NCBI RefSeq assembly: GCF_002902905.1
Contig: NZ_CP026124.1
Span: 434,001 to 498,000 of the forward strand
Origin: Achromobacter sp. AONIH1
GTDB lineage: Bacteria > Pseudomonadota > Gammaproteobacteria > Burkholderiales > Burkholderiaceae_B
DNA length: 64,000 nucleotides
Direction: 5' to 3'
Below are positions 17,240 to 25,687 of the stretch, one piece after another (position 1 is the stretch's first letter; each line of letters opens with the position of its first letter). A program made the position numbers and the translations under genes. The notes under the pieces were generated by a model, which saw only the letters and a program-made list of their open reading frames with translations, ran no database searches and was not told where the DNA came from.

Positions 17240-18148
17240 ATGTCACATCCTGCCTTGCACGGCGTGTTCGCCCCCGTGGTCAGTCCCTTCCGCGCGGACG
17301 CCTCCCTCAACGTGCCCGCCTTTGTCGCTCACTGCAAACAGCTCGTCGCGGACGGCGCCGGCCTGGCGATCTCCGGCACAAATAGCGAGGCCTGCTCGGA
17401 AACCTTGAGCGAACGCATGGCGTTGGTCGACGCCGTGATCGACGCGGGGATCGCGCCCGAACGCATCCTGGTGGGTACGGGATGCTGCGCCATCGACGAC
17501 GCAGTCACGCTGACCCGCCACGCGCTGGAGCTGGGTTGCGCCGGCGCGCTGGTGCTGCCGCCCTTCTTCTTCAAGAACGTTCCCGAAGCGGGGGTATTCG
17601 CCTACTACCGCCAACTGATCGAGCGGGTGAACAACCCCACCTTGCGCATCGTGCTGTATCACATCCCAGCGGTGTCCGGCGTACCCCTCACCCTGTCACT
17701 GATCGAACGGCTGGTCACCGCGTTTCCCCAGCACATCGTCGGCGTCAAGGACAGCTCGGGGGATTGGGACAACCTGACCGCCATGCTGACGCGGTTCCCG
17801 CAGTTGTCGATTTTTCCGGCGTCCGAAGTGCTGATGCTGCGCAGTCTGGAGCTTGGGGCGGCGGGCTGCATTTCAGCCACGAACAATATCAATGCGCGCG
17901 ACATCGCGCTGGCGCACGCCTCGCCAGCCCACGCGGCGCGCCTGAGCAGCGGCATCGAGGCGGTGCGCAAGACCGCCGAACAGTTCCCGATGGTGGCCGC
18001 CGTCAAGCACACCCTGTCCCTGTTGACGGGCGACGACGATTGGCGCCACCTGCGTCCGCCGCTGGTGCCCCTGGATGCCGACACGGCGGCGAAGGTCGAG
18101 GCCCGCATGCGCGCCGCGCTGCCGGCGCTGTCGGCGGCGCGCGCATGA
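17240..18148 (+). CDS. Dihydrodipicolinate synthase-family lyase
   Basis: A 302-residue DapA-family (class I aldolase) enzyme. The Schiff-base lysine is Lys170 in VGVKDSSGDWDN and the partner tyrosine is Tyr140 in VLYHIP. The substrate loop reads SGTNSEACSETLSER, where DapA has GTTGESATL, so it is not a lysine-biosynthesis enzyme. Relatives act as hydratase-aldolases of aromatic degradation or as 2-oxo-acid aldolases that release pyruvate. It follows the hydrolase gene by 10 bp. An aldol cleavage late in the pathway fits its place. Confidence 0.92.
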   Translation: MSHPALHGVFAPVVSPFRADASLNVPAFVAHCKQLVADGAGLAISGTNSEACSETLSERMALVDAVIDAGIAPERILVGTGCCAIDDAVTLTRHALELGCAGALVLPPFFFKNVPEAGVFAYYRQLIERVNNPTLRIVLYHIPAVSGVPLTLSLIERLVTAFPQHIVGVKDSSGDWDNLTAMLTRFPQLSIFPASEVLMLRSLELGAAGCISATNNINARDIALAHASPAHAARLSSGIEAVRKTAEQFPMVAAVKHTLSLLTGDDDWRHLRPPLVPLDADTAAKVEARMRAALPALSAARA

Positions 18149-18170
18149 CGGCCCGCCAGGGAGACGATGA

Positions 18171-18755
18171 ATGAACCAATCGTGCACACTGGATCAATTG
18201 TTCCTGCAGGCCCGCAGTCACAATGGCTGGCTGCCTGGCGATATCGCCGACGCCAAGCTGAGGACGCTCTACGAGCTGACCTGCCACGGGCCCACCAGCG
18301 CCAACACCAGCCCCATGCGACTGGTGTTCGTCAAGACCGCGCAGGCCAAGGCCAGGCTCGTGCCCGCGCTGGCGCCCGCCAACGTGGCCAAGGTGCTGGG
18401 CGCGCCGGTGACGGCGATCGTCGCCTACGACAGCGCCTTTCACCGCCTGGGCGAAACGCTGTTCCCGCATCGGCCGGCCCAATATGACGCCTACGCGGCC
18501 GACGCCGCGCTGGCGCAGGAAACCGCGATGCGCAACAGTTCGCTGCAGGGTGGCTACCTGATCCTGGCCGCGCGCGCCTTGGGCCTGGACTGCGGCCCGC
18601 TATCCGGCTTCGACGCCGACGCGGTGAACCGGGAATTTTTCGCCGACAGCACGTGGCGCGTGAATTTCCTGTGCAACCTGGGCAAGGGCGATCCCGACAA
18701 ACTCTACGCGCGCCTGCCGCGCCTGGACTTCGCGCAAGCCTGCCGGATCGCATGA
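18171..18755 (+). CDS. RutE-like nitroreductase-family reductase
   Basis: A 194-residue FMN enzyme of the malonic semialdehyde reductase (RutE) subgroup. Motifs are THGPTSANTSPMRL-like (CHGPTSANTSPMRLVFV) and MRNSSLQGGYLILAARALGLDCGPLSGFD. RutE reduces malonic semialdehyde to 3-hydroxypropionate in uracil breakdown, but no other rut gene is here. In this cluster it would detoxify a short semialdehyde made by the lyase, which is inference. It lies 22 bp after the lyase gene. Confidence 0.88.
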   Translation: MNQSCTLDQLFLQARSHNGWLPGDIADAKLRTLYELTCHGPTSANTSPMRLVFVKTAQAKARLVPALAPANVAKVLGAPVTAIVAYDSAFHRLGETLFPHRPAQYDAYAADAALAQETAMRNSSLQGGYLILAARALGLDCGPLSGFDADAVNREFFADSTWRVNFLCNLGKGDPDKLYARLPRLDFAQACRIA

Positions 18756-18810
18756 CCCGACCCGGCGGTCATGCCGGGCGGACAACCAAAACAATCAGAG
18801 AGGCGACAAC

Positions 18811-19797
18811 ATGACTCCCCCCTTCAATCCTGTCAGGCGGCGCTTGGGACTGGGCGCGATCGGCTTGCTCGCCAGCGCCCCGTTCGCCGCGCGGGCCGAG
18901 GGAAATTGGCCGAACCGACCTGTCACGATCGTCGTGCCGTTCTCGCCTGGCGGCAACACCGACCTGATCGCGCGCCTCATGGCCGAAAAGCTGAGCCAAC
19001 GCATCGGCAAGCCGTTCATCGTGGAAAACCGCAGCGGCGCCGGCGGCCTGATCGCGGCGGAATACGTCGCGCGCGCCAAACCGGACGGGCAGACCCTGTT
19101 CATGTCGACCATGACGCAGATCGTGACGGCGCCCATGACCAATAGAATCCGCTACGACCCGATCCGCGATTTCGCGCCCATCATCAATGTGGGCGGCAAT
19201 CCCTTCATCCTGGCGGCGAGCGCCCGCCATGGCTTCAAGACGCTGGCCGACCTGGTGGACTACGGCCGGGCCAATCCCGGCGCGCTGAACGTGGGCCACG
19301 CCGGCACGGGCGGGCTGACCCACCTGTCGGCGCTGCTGTTCCTGACCCGCGCCAACGTGCAGGCGACGATGGTGCCGTACCGCGGCGGCGCGCAAGCGCT
19401 GTCGGACGTGCTGGCCGGGCAGATCGACCTGTACAGCGCCAGCGTCTCCGAGGTGATCCCCTACACGACCACCGGCAAGTTATCGCTGCTGGCGGTGTCC
19501 AACGCCACACGGCTGGCCCAGCTGCCGGCCCTGCCGACCATCGCCGAAACCTATCCGGGGTATGCCGTAGAAACCTGGAATGGCCTGGTCGGCCCCGCCG
19601 GCATGCCCGAGGCTGTCCTGGCCCGACTGGCCGACGAGGGCCGCGACATCGTCGCGGATCCGGCGTTCCGGGCGCGGCTGGAAGAACTCGGCATCACGCC
19701 CTATGGCGAACCGCCCAGCGCCTTCGGCGCGCGCATCAAGGCTGAGCGGAACCTGTGGCAACCGCTGCTTGCGGCGGCGGGCATAGAGCCTCAATAG
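18811..19797 (+). CDS. Bug/TctC-family tripartite tricarboxylate receptor
   Basis: A 328-residue periplasmic binding protein. A twin-arginine-like signal (RRRLGLGAIGLLASAPFAARA) precedes the family start NWPNRPVTIVVPFSPGGNTDLIAR. Other conserved parts are GKPFIVENRSGAGG and YRGGAQALSDVLAGQIDLY. These receptors bind carboxylates for TctAB permeases, but no tctA or tctB gene is nearby, as is usual in this family where many receptors are orphans. The last 62 bp overlap the end of the convergent LysR gene. Confidence 0.95.
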   Translation: MTPPFNPVRRRLGLGAIGLLASAPFAARAEGNWPNRPVTIVVPFSPGGNTDLIARLMAEKLSQRIGKPFIVENRSGAGGLIAAEYVARAKPDGQTLFMSTMTQIVTAPMTNRIRYDPIRDFAPIINVGGNPFILAASARHGFKTLADLVDYGRANPGALNVGHAGTGGLTHLSALLFLTRANVQATMVPYRGGAQALSDVLAGQIDLYSASVSEVIPYTTTGKLSLLAVSNATRLAQLPALPTIAETYPGYAVETWNGLVGPAGMPEAVLARLADEGRDIVADPAFRARLEELGITPYGEPPSAFGARIKAERNLWQPLLAAAGIEPQ

Positions 19798-20779
19798 CGC
19801 GCTCGATCGCCGCGTCGCTCCCATGCGGCGCGGCATCGCGCAGGCAGGCGATGAAAGTCCGGCACGCGGCGCTGGGCTCGCGATGCAGGCGCAGCGTATA
19901 GCCAACCGTGCCGAACGCGCCCATTTCGGGCAGGTCCAGGATGCGAAGCAGGCCCGCGTCCGAGAACTGCCGGGCGGCCGTGCGAGGCATCAGCGCCACA
20001 TACGGGGCGCGCAGCAACAGACCAATGTTGGTCAGGATCGACAGCGATTCGACGATGTCCGTGGGCAACGGCAGGCCGGCCGCGCGAAACAGGTGCTCGG
20101 CCGCCAAGCGCGCCGGCGAGTCCGGCGTGGGCAGGATCCACGACGCGCCGGTCAGTTGGGCCAGGTGGGTGACGCGGTCCGCCCCCATTCGGTAGCCCTT
20201 GCCGACGACCACGCACAGCGCTTCGTCAAAGAGCGCATGGTGGCTCAGCGCATGCATGTTGGCCAGGGGTAGCTCGGGCTCGGGCAGGCGTCCGACAACG
20301 ATATCCAGTTCGCCCGCGGCCAGCGCCGCGAACAGATGCGTGGTGGCGCCTTCGCGCACGCTGACCAACACCCCCGGCAGGCGCGCCTTCAGCAGGGTGA
20401 TCGCATTGGGCAACAGGCGGGTCGAAGCGGAAATCAAGGTGCCGACCGTCACACGGCCTGCTGCCCCCAGGCGGAGCTCATTCAGCTCATCGGTCATGCC
20501 GCGTAGTTCCGCCATCAGCAGTTTGACGCGACGGCCCAGCAACACCCCCAATTCGGTCGGCGCCACGCCGCGGTTGGAGCGCTCGAACAGCTTGCCGTCG
20601 ACACAGGCCTCGAGTTCCTGGATGACCTTGGTCACCGCCGGTTGCGACAAGCGCAACTCATGCGCCGCGCCGATCACGGAACCGGTCTCGAGCACCCGCC
20701 CGAAGATCATCAGTTGATTCAGCTTCAGGCGGCGGATCAACGACACACCACTCAAGGGAAGCGCTTGCGCCTTGTTCAT
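19736..20779 (-). CDS. LysR-family transcriptional regulator
   Basis: A 347-residue LysR protein with an N-terminal extension of about 12 residues before the helix-turn-helix (LKLNQLMIFGRVLETGSVIGAAHELRLSQPAVTKVIQELE). The sequence is close to the GbpR/PcaQ group. I chose the ATG at 20779. An in-frame upstream ATG at 20827 would add a proline-rich tail. It is divergent from porin 2, with operator 3 in the gap, and its 3' end runs 62 bp into the TctC gene. Confidence 0.93.
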   Translation of the reverse strand: MNKAQALPLSGVSLIRRLKLNQLMIFGRVLETGSVIGAAHELRLSQPAVTKVIQELEACVDGKLFERSNRGVAPTELGVLLGRRVKLLMAELRGMTDELNELRLGAAGRVTVGTLISASTRLLPNAITLLKARLPGVLVSVREGATTHLFAALAAGELDIVVGRLPEPELPLANMHALSHHALFDEALCVVVGKGYRMGADRVTHLAQLTGASWILPTPDSPARLAAEHLFRAAGLPLPTDIVESLSILTNIGLLLRAPYVALMPRTAARQFSDAGLLRILDLPEMGAFGTVGYTLRLHREPSAACRTFIACLRDAAPHGSDAAIERAIEALCPPPQAAVATGSAQP

Positions 20780-20954
20780 GTCTGGCTCCGATTGCGCCGG
20801 TTCCCGGGGACGGCGTCCGGGCCGCACGCGGCGGCATCCATACGCTTGTCCATATCCATTTGGCCAAGATTGCGTACACCCGCTACCGCTTTCGCTATAA
20901 CAAAATCATCTTCAGCTATAAGCAGAGAGAAATATAAACCCGGACGGCCAATAC

Positions 20955-20980
20955 GTATACTTTTAACAAATAAAGTACAC
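20955..20980. promoter_or_regulatory. Operator 3, upstream of porin 2
   Basis: GTATACTTT, eight bases, then AAAGTACAC. It is inverted with one mismatch and has the same spacing as operators 1 and 2. It lies 71 bp before the porin 2 start, in the gap to the divergent LysR gene. Confidence 0.7.
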
Positions 20981-21051
20981 AAACAATTGACTTGTACCGA
21001 AAACCAGACCCGCCCCGCGGGCGGGAGCGGTCGTCATGGAGGGGAGGCCAA

Positions 21052-22092
21052 ATGGAAAAACTATCGGCGCTGGCGGCCGTCGCTGCCCTATGCGTGTGTT
21101 CCCCGGCTCAAGCCCAGACACGCGTCTGGCTGTCCGGTTATGTCGACATGAGCATCAAGCACCTGCGGTCGTCGGGTCCAGGCTCGACCACGCGCATGTC
21201 CAGCGGCGGTCTGAACAATTCGCGCTTCAATCTCAGCGGCGTCGAAGAGCTGGGCGACGGCAACAATGCCATTTTCACGATCGAACCCACGTTCTCGGCC
21301 AACAACGGCCAGCAGGCCGCGCAATTCCGTCAATCGTTCGTGGGGCTCAAGGGCGCCTGGGGCGAGTTGACGCTGGGCCGGCAGTTCACGCCCTCATACT
21401 GGATCGCCGGCTATGCCGACCCGACCTGGGCCGCCGAATTCAGCATGGTCAACAACATGCAATTCTTCTATGCGCCCTATCGGACGGACGGCGCGGTGCA
21501 ATATAAGACGCCCGCGTTCCACGGCCTCTCGGGCCGCTTCATGATGAGCAACGGCGAAGGCGACAGCTCGAAGGCGGGACGTTTCATCAGCACCGCGCTG
21601 GAGTACCGCGAAGGCCCGTTGTTCCTGGGCCTGGCCAGCGAGCAACAACACACGAAGGACATTTTCGGCCCAACCCGGGTGCACTCCTCCCGAGACAATT
21701 ACCTGTCCGCGGTCTATCGCATCGGCGCCGTGGAACCCACGTTCATCTTCCATTCCTATAACGGTTACTACGCATATCCGCCCTATATCGCGTTCAACGC
21801 CCGGGGTTGGGACGTACAGCTCGGCGCGCGTTGGAAAATCGATGGCCGCAACCGCCTCTACGCCAGCGTGGTCCGCCGTCACGACGACGAAAACAAGCGC
21901 CTGTCCAGCGCCACCGGCTTCGTCGTGGGCTTTATCCACGGCTTGTCCAAGCGCACCGACCTGTACGCCAGCGTCGCCCGTGTACAGCACGACCGCGCCG
22001 CGCCCGTGCCGTATCCCGTGACATTCCAGAACTATCCGAACGCTGGCCAGAACCCGACCGGCTACCAGATCGGCATCCGCCACGCCTTCTGA
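21052..22092 (+). CDS. Gram-negative porin 2
   Basis: A 346-residue outer-membrane porin. The signal peptide MEKLSALAAVAALCVCSPAQA is followed by QTRVWLSGYVDMSIKHLRSSG. The fold-typical NSRFNLSGVEELGDGNNAIFTIEP and AWGELTLGRQFTPSY come next, and the protein ends in GIRHAF with the terminal phenylalanine. GAGGGGAGG precedes the ATG at 21052. It differs clearly from porin 1 but shares the operator type, which suggests both are induced together. It is followed closely by the LVIVD-protein gene. Confidence 0.93.
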   Translation: MEKLSALAAVAALCVCSPAQAQTRVWLSGYVDMSIKHLRSSGPGSTTRMSSGGLNNSRFNLSGVEELGDGNNAIFTIEPTFSANNGQQAAQFRQSFVGLKGAWGELTLGRQFTPSYWIAGYADPTWAAEFSMVNNMQFFYAPYRTDGAVQYKTPAFHGLSGRFMMSNGEGDSSKAGRFISTALEYREGPLFLGLASEQQHTKDIFGPTRVHSSRDNYLSAVYRIGAVEPTFIFHSYNGYYAYPPYIAFNARGWDVQLGARWKIDGRNRLYASVVRRHDDENKRLSSATGFVVGFIHGLSKRTDLYASVARVQHDRAAPVPYPVTFQNYPNAGQNPTGYQIGIRHAF

Positions 22093-22148
22093 ATAGCCGC
22101 CATTGGCGAATCCGGCACACGCCCCCACTGCCCCCACAAGGAGACGAC

Positions 22149-23945
22149 ATGTCCACCCATCGATCCCTCGGGTCCGCGAGTCTCGCGGGTCCGGCCCTCG
22201 CTTGCCTGCTGCTCGCCAACGCCACGCCGCCGGCATCCGCGCAGCCCGCGCCCCAAAAGCAGGTCGCGCCCGCCGCCAGCTCCAGCGCCACCCCGGGCAC
22301 CCCCAACGTGCAGGATCCCTACCTGGCGCAGTGGCTACGCTTGACGCCTGACCGCCGGCCCGCGCCGCTCCAGCCCGGCGTGGATTACGGCATGGACCCG
22401 GCGACCGGCCAGTTCATCTGGCCCAAGGCCACGCCAGAAGTCCATAAGGGCCAGAAATTCCCCGGTGAAATGACGACCTGGGACAAACAGAGCTACGCCA
22501 AGAACGTCAAGGTGCTGGCCTTCTATCCCGGCGTGGGCTCGCCCTTCCACGCCTGGAACAATATTGCCGACTTCGAGGGCCGCCGCTACCTGTACGTGCA
22601 TGATCGCGACTATCTGCGCATCCTGGACGTGACCGACCCCGCCAAGGGCAAGATCGTGTATTCGAAGGGCGGCGTCTGGGGGCCGAAGGGTTCGAGCGAA
22701 AAGTACGATCCGGCCAACGCGCAGGACTATCTGGGCGGCGCCACCATCGCCTGGAGCAAAAAGCTGGGCAAGCCCGTGCTGGTTGCGTCATTCGAGATCG
22801 GCCGCTACGGCTTGCTGAACGAAAAGCTGGAGCAGCCCGACAAGGTCGCCGCGCAACGCAAGTACAACTCGCTCAAGGGATTCAAGGTCTTTGCCATGGA
22901 CGGCCCCCTGCCCAGCCAATGGCGCCTGCTCGCGACCCGCACGACGGACTACCAACACCCGGACGCCCCCATCGGCCAGCAGCGCGGATCCGGCTCACTG
23001 GATTCGCCCGAGTATTACGGCGGCAAATACATGATCCTGTCCGCCGCGCCGGACGACAGCTATGGCCTGACCGAATACCCGAACTACCTGTATTCCCCGG
23101 GCTACCAGATCTGGGACATGACCGACCCCGCGGACCCCAAGTTCGTCTCGCAGATCGCCGTGCCGGGTCAGATCCTGGGCGACAAGGAACACGAAGAGAC
23201 CTATCTGATGAATCCTCGGGCCGGTAATCGCACGTCTTGGATGGGCGCTCGCAATCCCATCTTCCTGCCGCAATCCCTGGAAAGCGGCGGCAAGCTCGGC
23301 TTTGGCGCAATGGGCGGGCTGGGCGTGTACGCATTCGACCTGTCCGACCCGGCCAAGCCAAAGATGCTGAGCGGCGTGAACACGCCACCCAGTTTCGCCG
23401 GCACCGAGTTCGACAACGCCGATGTCAGCCAATACGCGCGCACCGGCTATGTGTTCGCCAACGGCTATCCGATGAACCGTGATTGCTATGAACCCTACAA
23501 GGACATTTTCGTCATTGATGCCCGCGACCCCTCGCATCTGAAGGTCGCCGCCAAGATGCCGCAACCGGAAGTGCCGCCGGGCGCGCCATTCACCAGCTTC
23601 TGCCAGCGAGGTGGCAACTTCGGCCCGAAGCGCGCCAACGCCATCGGCCAGCCGGGCCAATGGCGCCAGGGAATCGTGCCCTATTCGTTCTACAACGCGG
23701 GCGTGCAGATATTCAATGTGGCAGATCCCGCCAAGCCCACCATCGCCGGCTACTTCGTGCCCGCGCTGGCCGACGAATCCGAGCTGCCCGTCTATACCCT
23801 GGGCAAGGGCGTGTTCTCGATCTACACCGAGTATGACCGCAACATCATCTGGGCCTTCACCGAAAACGGCGCTTACGCCTTGTCCACGCCCCTGCTGGGC
23901 GAGCCCAGGCTGGGGATGGCGGAGCAGCCCTGGCCGGCGCGCTGA
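22149..23945 (+). CDS. Exported LVIVD-repeat (beta-propeller) protein
   Basis: A 598-residue exported protein of unknown role. A signal peptide ends near ATPPASAQ and is followed by an Ala/Pro-rich linker. The body holds at least five LVIVD-type repeats: LRILDVTDPAKGKIVYS, YQIWDMTDPADPKFVSQI, VYAFDLSDPAKPKMLSGV, FVIDARDPSHLKVAAKM and VQIFNVADPAKPTIAGYF. Such repeats build a propeller. Two cysteines late in the protein (NRDCYEPY and TSFCQRGG) could pair. It starts 56 bp after porin 2 with GGAG before the ATG. A surface or periplasmic substrate-binding or enzymatic role is possible. I do not know a characterised homologue. Confidence 0.85.
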   Translation: MSTHRSLGSASLAGPALACLLLANATPPASAQPAPQKQVAPAASSSATPGTPNVQDPYLAQWLRLTPDRRPAPLQPGVDYGMDPATGQFIWPKATPEVHKGQKFPGEMTTWDKQSYAKNVKVLAFYPGVGSPFHAWNNIADFEGRRYLYVHDRDYLRILDVTDPAKGKIVYSKGGVWGPKGSSEKYDPANAQDYLGGATIAWSKKLGKPVLVASFEIGRYGLLNEKLEQPDKVAAQRKYNSLKGFKVFAMDGPLPSQWRLLATRTTDYQHPDAPIGQQRGSGSLDSPEYYGGKYMILSAAPDDSYGLTEYPNYLYSPGYQIWDMTDPADPKFVSQIAVPGQILGDKEHEETYLMNPRAGNRTSWMGARNPIFLPQSLESGGKLGFGAMGGLGVYAFDLSDPAKPKMLSGVNTPPSFAGTEFDNADVSQYARTGYVFANGYPMNRDCYEPYKDIFVIDARDPSHLKVAAKMPQPEVPPGAPFTSFCQRGGNFGPKRANAIGQPGQWRQGIVPYSFYNAGVQIFNVADPAKPTIAGYFVPALADESELPVYTLGKGVFSIYTEYDRNIIWAFTENGAYALSTPLLGEPRLGMAEQPWPAR

Positions 23946-24021
23946 GGGGCGTCATGGCCGGTGGCATCCACGGGCCGTGACGCCTCGCGCGGCATTGCCG
24001 GGGTCGCCACTTGCGCTATAG

Positions 24022-24040
24022 AATGAGGATTATTCTCATT
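24022..24040. promoter_or_regulatory. Fur box
   Basis: AATGAGGATTATTCTCATT is a 19-bp dyad with perfect AATGAG/CTCATT arms and fits the Fur pattern of AT-rich 6-1-6 repeats. It lies 45 bp before the ECF sigma factor gene and predicts repression when iron is plentiful. Confidence 0.8.
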
Positions 24041-24084
24041 TTCAGCGCAAGGCCCTCGGCGCCGCCGCGCCGGAGGCCTCCCCC

Positions 24085-24609
24085 ATGTCGGTCCAAGAAT
24101 CCGCCCTGCCGCGCCAGGGCATCGAAGGCCTGTATGCCGAACATCACGGCTGGCTGCGCGGCTGGTTGCGCGGCCGGCTGGGCAATGCCTTCGACGCCGC
24201 CGACCTGGCGCACGACACCTACCTTCGCATCCTGAGCAGCGGCCGCATGCCCGAGCCGCAGCAATCGCGCCAGCATCTGGCGCAGATCGCCAAGGGACTG
24301 GTGATCGACCTGTACCGCCGCCGCCAGATCGAGGCCGCCTACCTGGACGCGCTGGCCCGGCTGCCGCAGCCGCTGGCGCCGTCCGCCGAGGACTGCGCGG
24401 CGGCGGTGCAGGCCCTGGTCGATATCGACGCCGTGCTGAACGGCCTGCCGCCCAAGACGCGCGAAGCCCTGTTGCTGCGCAAGCTGGACGGCATGAGCTA
24501 CCGGGACATCGCCACGCGCCTGCGCGTCTCGGTCTCGTCGGTGGAAAAGTACGTGGCGACCGCCCTGCTGGCCTGCTGCCAGGCCCGGCTGGCGCTGCCC
24601 CGCGACTAG
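24085..24609 (+). CDS. FecI-like ECF sigma factor
   Basis: A 174-residue sigma-70 factor of the iron-uptake ECF group. Region 2 contains LRGRLGNAFDAADLAHDTYLRIL, and region 4 contains LPPKTREALLLRKLDGMSYRDIATRLRVSVSSVEKYVATAL. It should direct transcription of the receptor gene at 25688 when the ferric-siderophore signal arrives through FecR. It is preceded by a Fur box and followed 6 bp later by fecR, the canonical FecI-FecR order. Confidence 0.95.
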   Translation: MSVQESALPRQGIEGLYAEHHGWLRGWLRGRLGNAFDAADLAHDTYLRILSSGRMPEPQQSRQHLAQIAKGLVIDLYRRRQIEAAYLDALARLPQPLAPSAEDCAAAVQALVDIDAVLNGLPPKTREALLLRKLDGMSYRDIATRLRVSVSSVEKYVATALLACCQARLALPRD

Positions 24610-24615
24610 CCCGCC

Positions 24616-25581
24616 ATGCCATCCTCCCCCACCGATCCCGCCATCGCCCGGCGCGCCGCCGAATGGATGGCCCGCCTGTGGTCGGACGACGCCAGCGAGC
24701 AGGACCGCGCCGACTGCGCGCGCTGGCGGGCGCAGCATCCCGATCACGAACGGGCCTGGCAGACCCTGTTGGCGTTCGAGGACAAGCTGGCGGGCGTGCA
24801 GCCGCAGGCGGGCGGTCATGCCTTGCGCCGCGCCGTATCCGGCACGGGACGGCGCCGCGCCATGCGCCTGCTGGGGCTGGGCGCGCTGCTGGCGGGCTCC
24901 GGCTACGCCCTGCGTGGTACCGACGCCTGGCGTGGCGTCACCGCCGACTACCACAGCGGCACCGGGGAAATCCGCGCGCTGACGCTACCCGACGGGACCC
25001 GCCTCACGCTGTCCACCGGCACGGCGATCGACCTGCGCTTTGACGCGAACGCGCGCCTGGTGGTGCTGCTGGCCGGTGAAATCCTGGTCGCCACCGCGCC
25101 CGATCCCGCCGCCACGCCGAGACCGTTCCGGGTGCGCGGCCGGCACGGCACCGTGCAGGCGCTGGGCACGCGCTTCACGGTCCGCGAAGACGACGAGGAT
25201 GCGCGCGTGGCGGTGTTCGAGGGCGCGGTTGAAATCCGCCCCGCCGGCGCGCCCGACGCCGCCATCCGCCTGGATGCGGGCCAGGGCTCGCGTTTTTCCC
25301 GCTACCGGGCCGACCCGCCCACCCCGGTCAGCGAGGACGCGGCATCCTGGAGCCGAGGCGTGCTGGTGGCCGACGCCTGGCGGCTGGACGACTTCCTGGC
25401 CGAGCTGGGCCGCTACCGGCCCGGCCTGCTGCGCTGCGACCCCGCCGTCGCGGACCTGCGCGTGAGCGGCGTGTTTCCGCTGCACGACACCGACCGGGCG
25501 CTGCACAACCTGGAACGCGGCCTGCCGGTGGCCGTGGTGTATCGGACGCGCTACTGGGTGACGGTGCGGGCGGCGGACTGA
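24616..25581 (+). CDS. FecR-like anti-sigma/sigma regulator
   Basis: A 321-residue inner-membrane regulator. The N-terminal DUF4880 domain (RRAAEWMARLWSDDASEQDRADCARWRAQHPDHERAWQ) binds the sigma factor in the cytoplasm. A transmembrane segment lies near residues 80-97 (RLLGLGALLAGSGYAL). The periplasmic FecR domain follows (GEIRALTLPDGTRLTLSTGTAIDLRF), with a C-terminal part that contacts the STN domain of the receptor. It lies between the sigma factor and receptor genes, in keeping with a complete cell-surface signalling unit. Confidence 0.94.
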   Translation: MPSSPTDPAIARRAAEWMARLWSDDASEQDRADCARWRAQHPDHERAWQTLLAFEDKLAGVQPQAGGHALRRAVSGTGRRRAMRLLGLGALLAGSGYALRGTDAWRGVTADYHSGTGEIRALTLPDGTRLTLSTGTAIDLRFDANARLVVLLAGEILVATAPDPAATPRPFRVRGRHGTVQALGTRFTVREDDEDARVAVFEGAVEIRPAGAPDAAIRLDAGQGSRFSRYRADPPTPVSEDAASWSRGVLVADAWRLDDFLAELGRYRPGLLRCDPAVADLRVSGVFPLHDTDRALHNLERGLPVAVVYRTRYWVTVRAAD

Positions 25582-25687
25582 ACGCGGCGGTTACAAAATT
25601 TCCGGCGACCCGATTGAGGATTCGGACATCTCGTCCGGGATACAGGGACTTCCCTCCACTTCCCGCACGCAAGCAAGGCACGGAACC

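Noticed and set aside
20987..20996. TTGACTTGTA before porin 2 as a -35 element
   Set aside because: The same ten bases precede the FAH gene, but no -10 hexamer lies at a suitable distance here. I therefore left it out as a promoter call.
25582..25687. FecI-type promoter before the receptor gene
   Set aside because: A promoter of this type must exist if the sigma factor acts here, but I could not identify convincing -35 and -10 elements.
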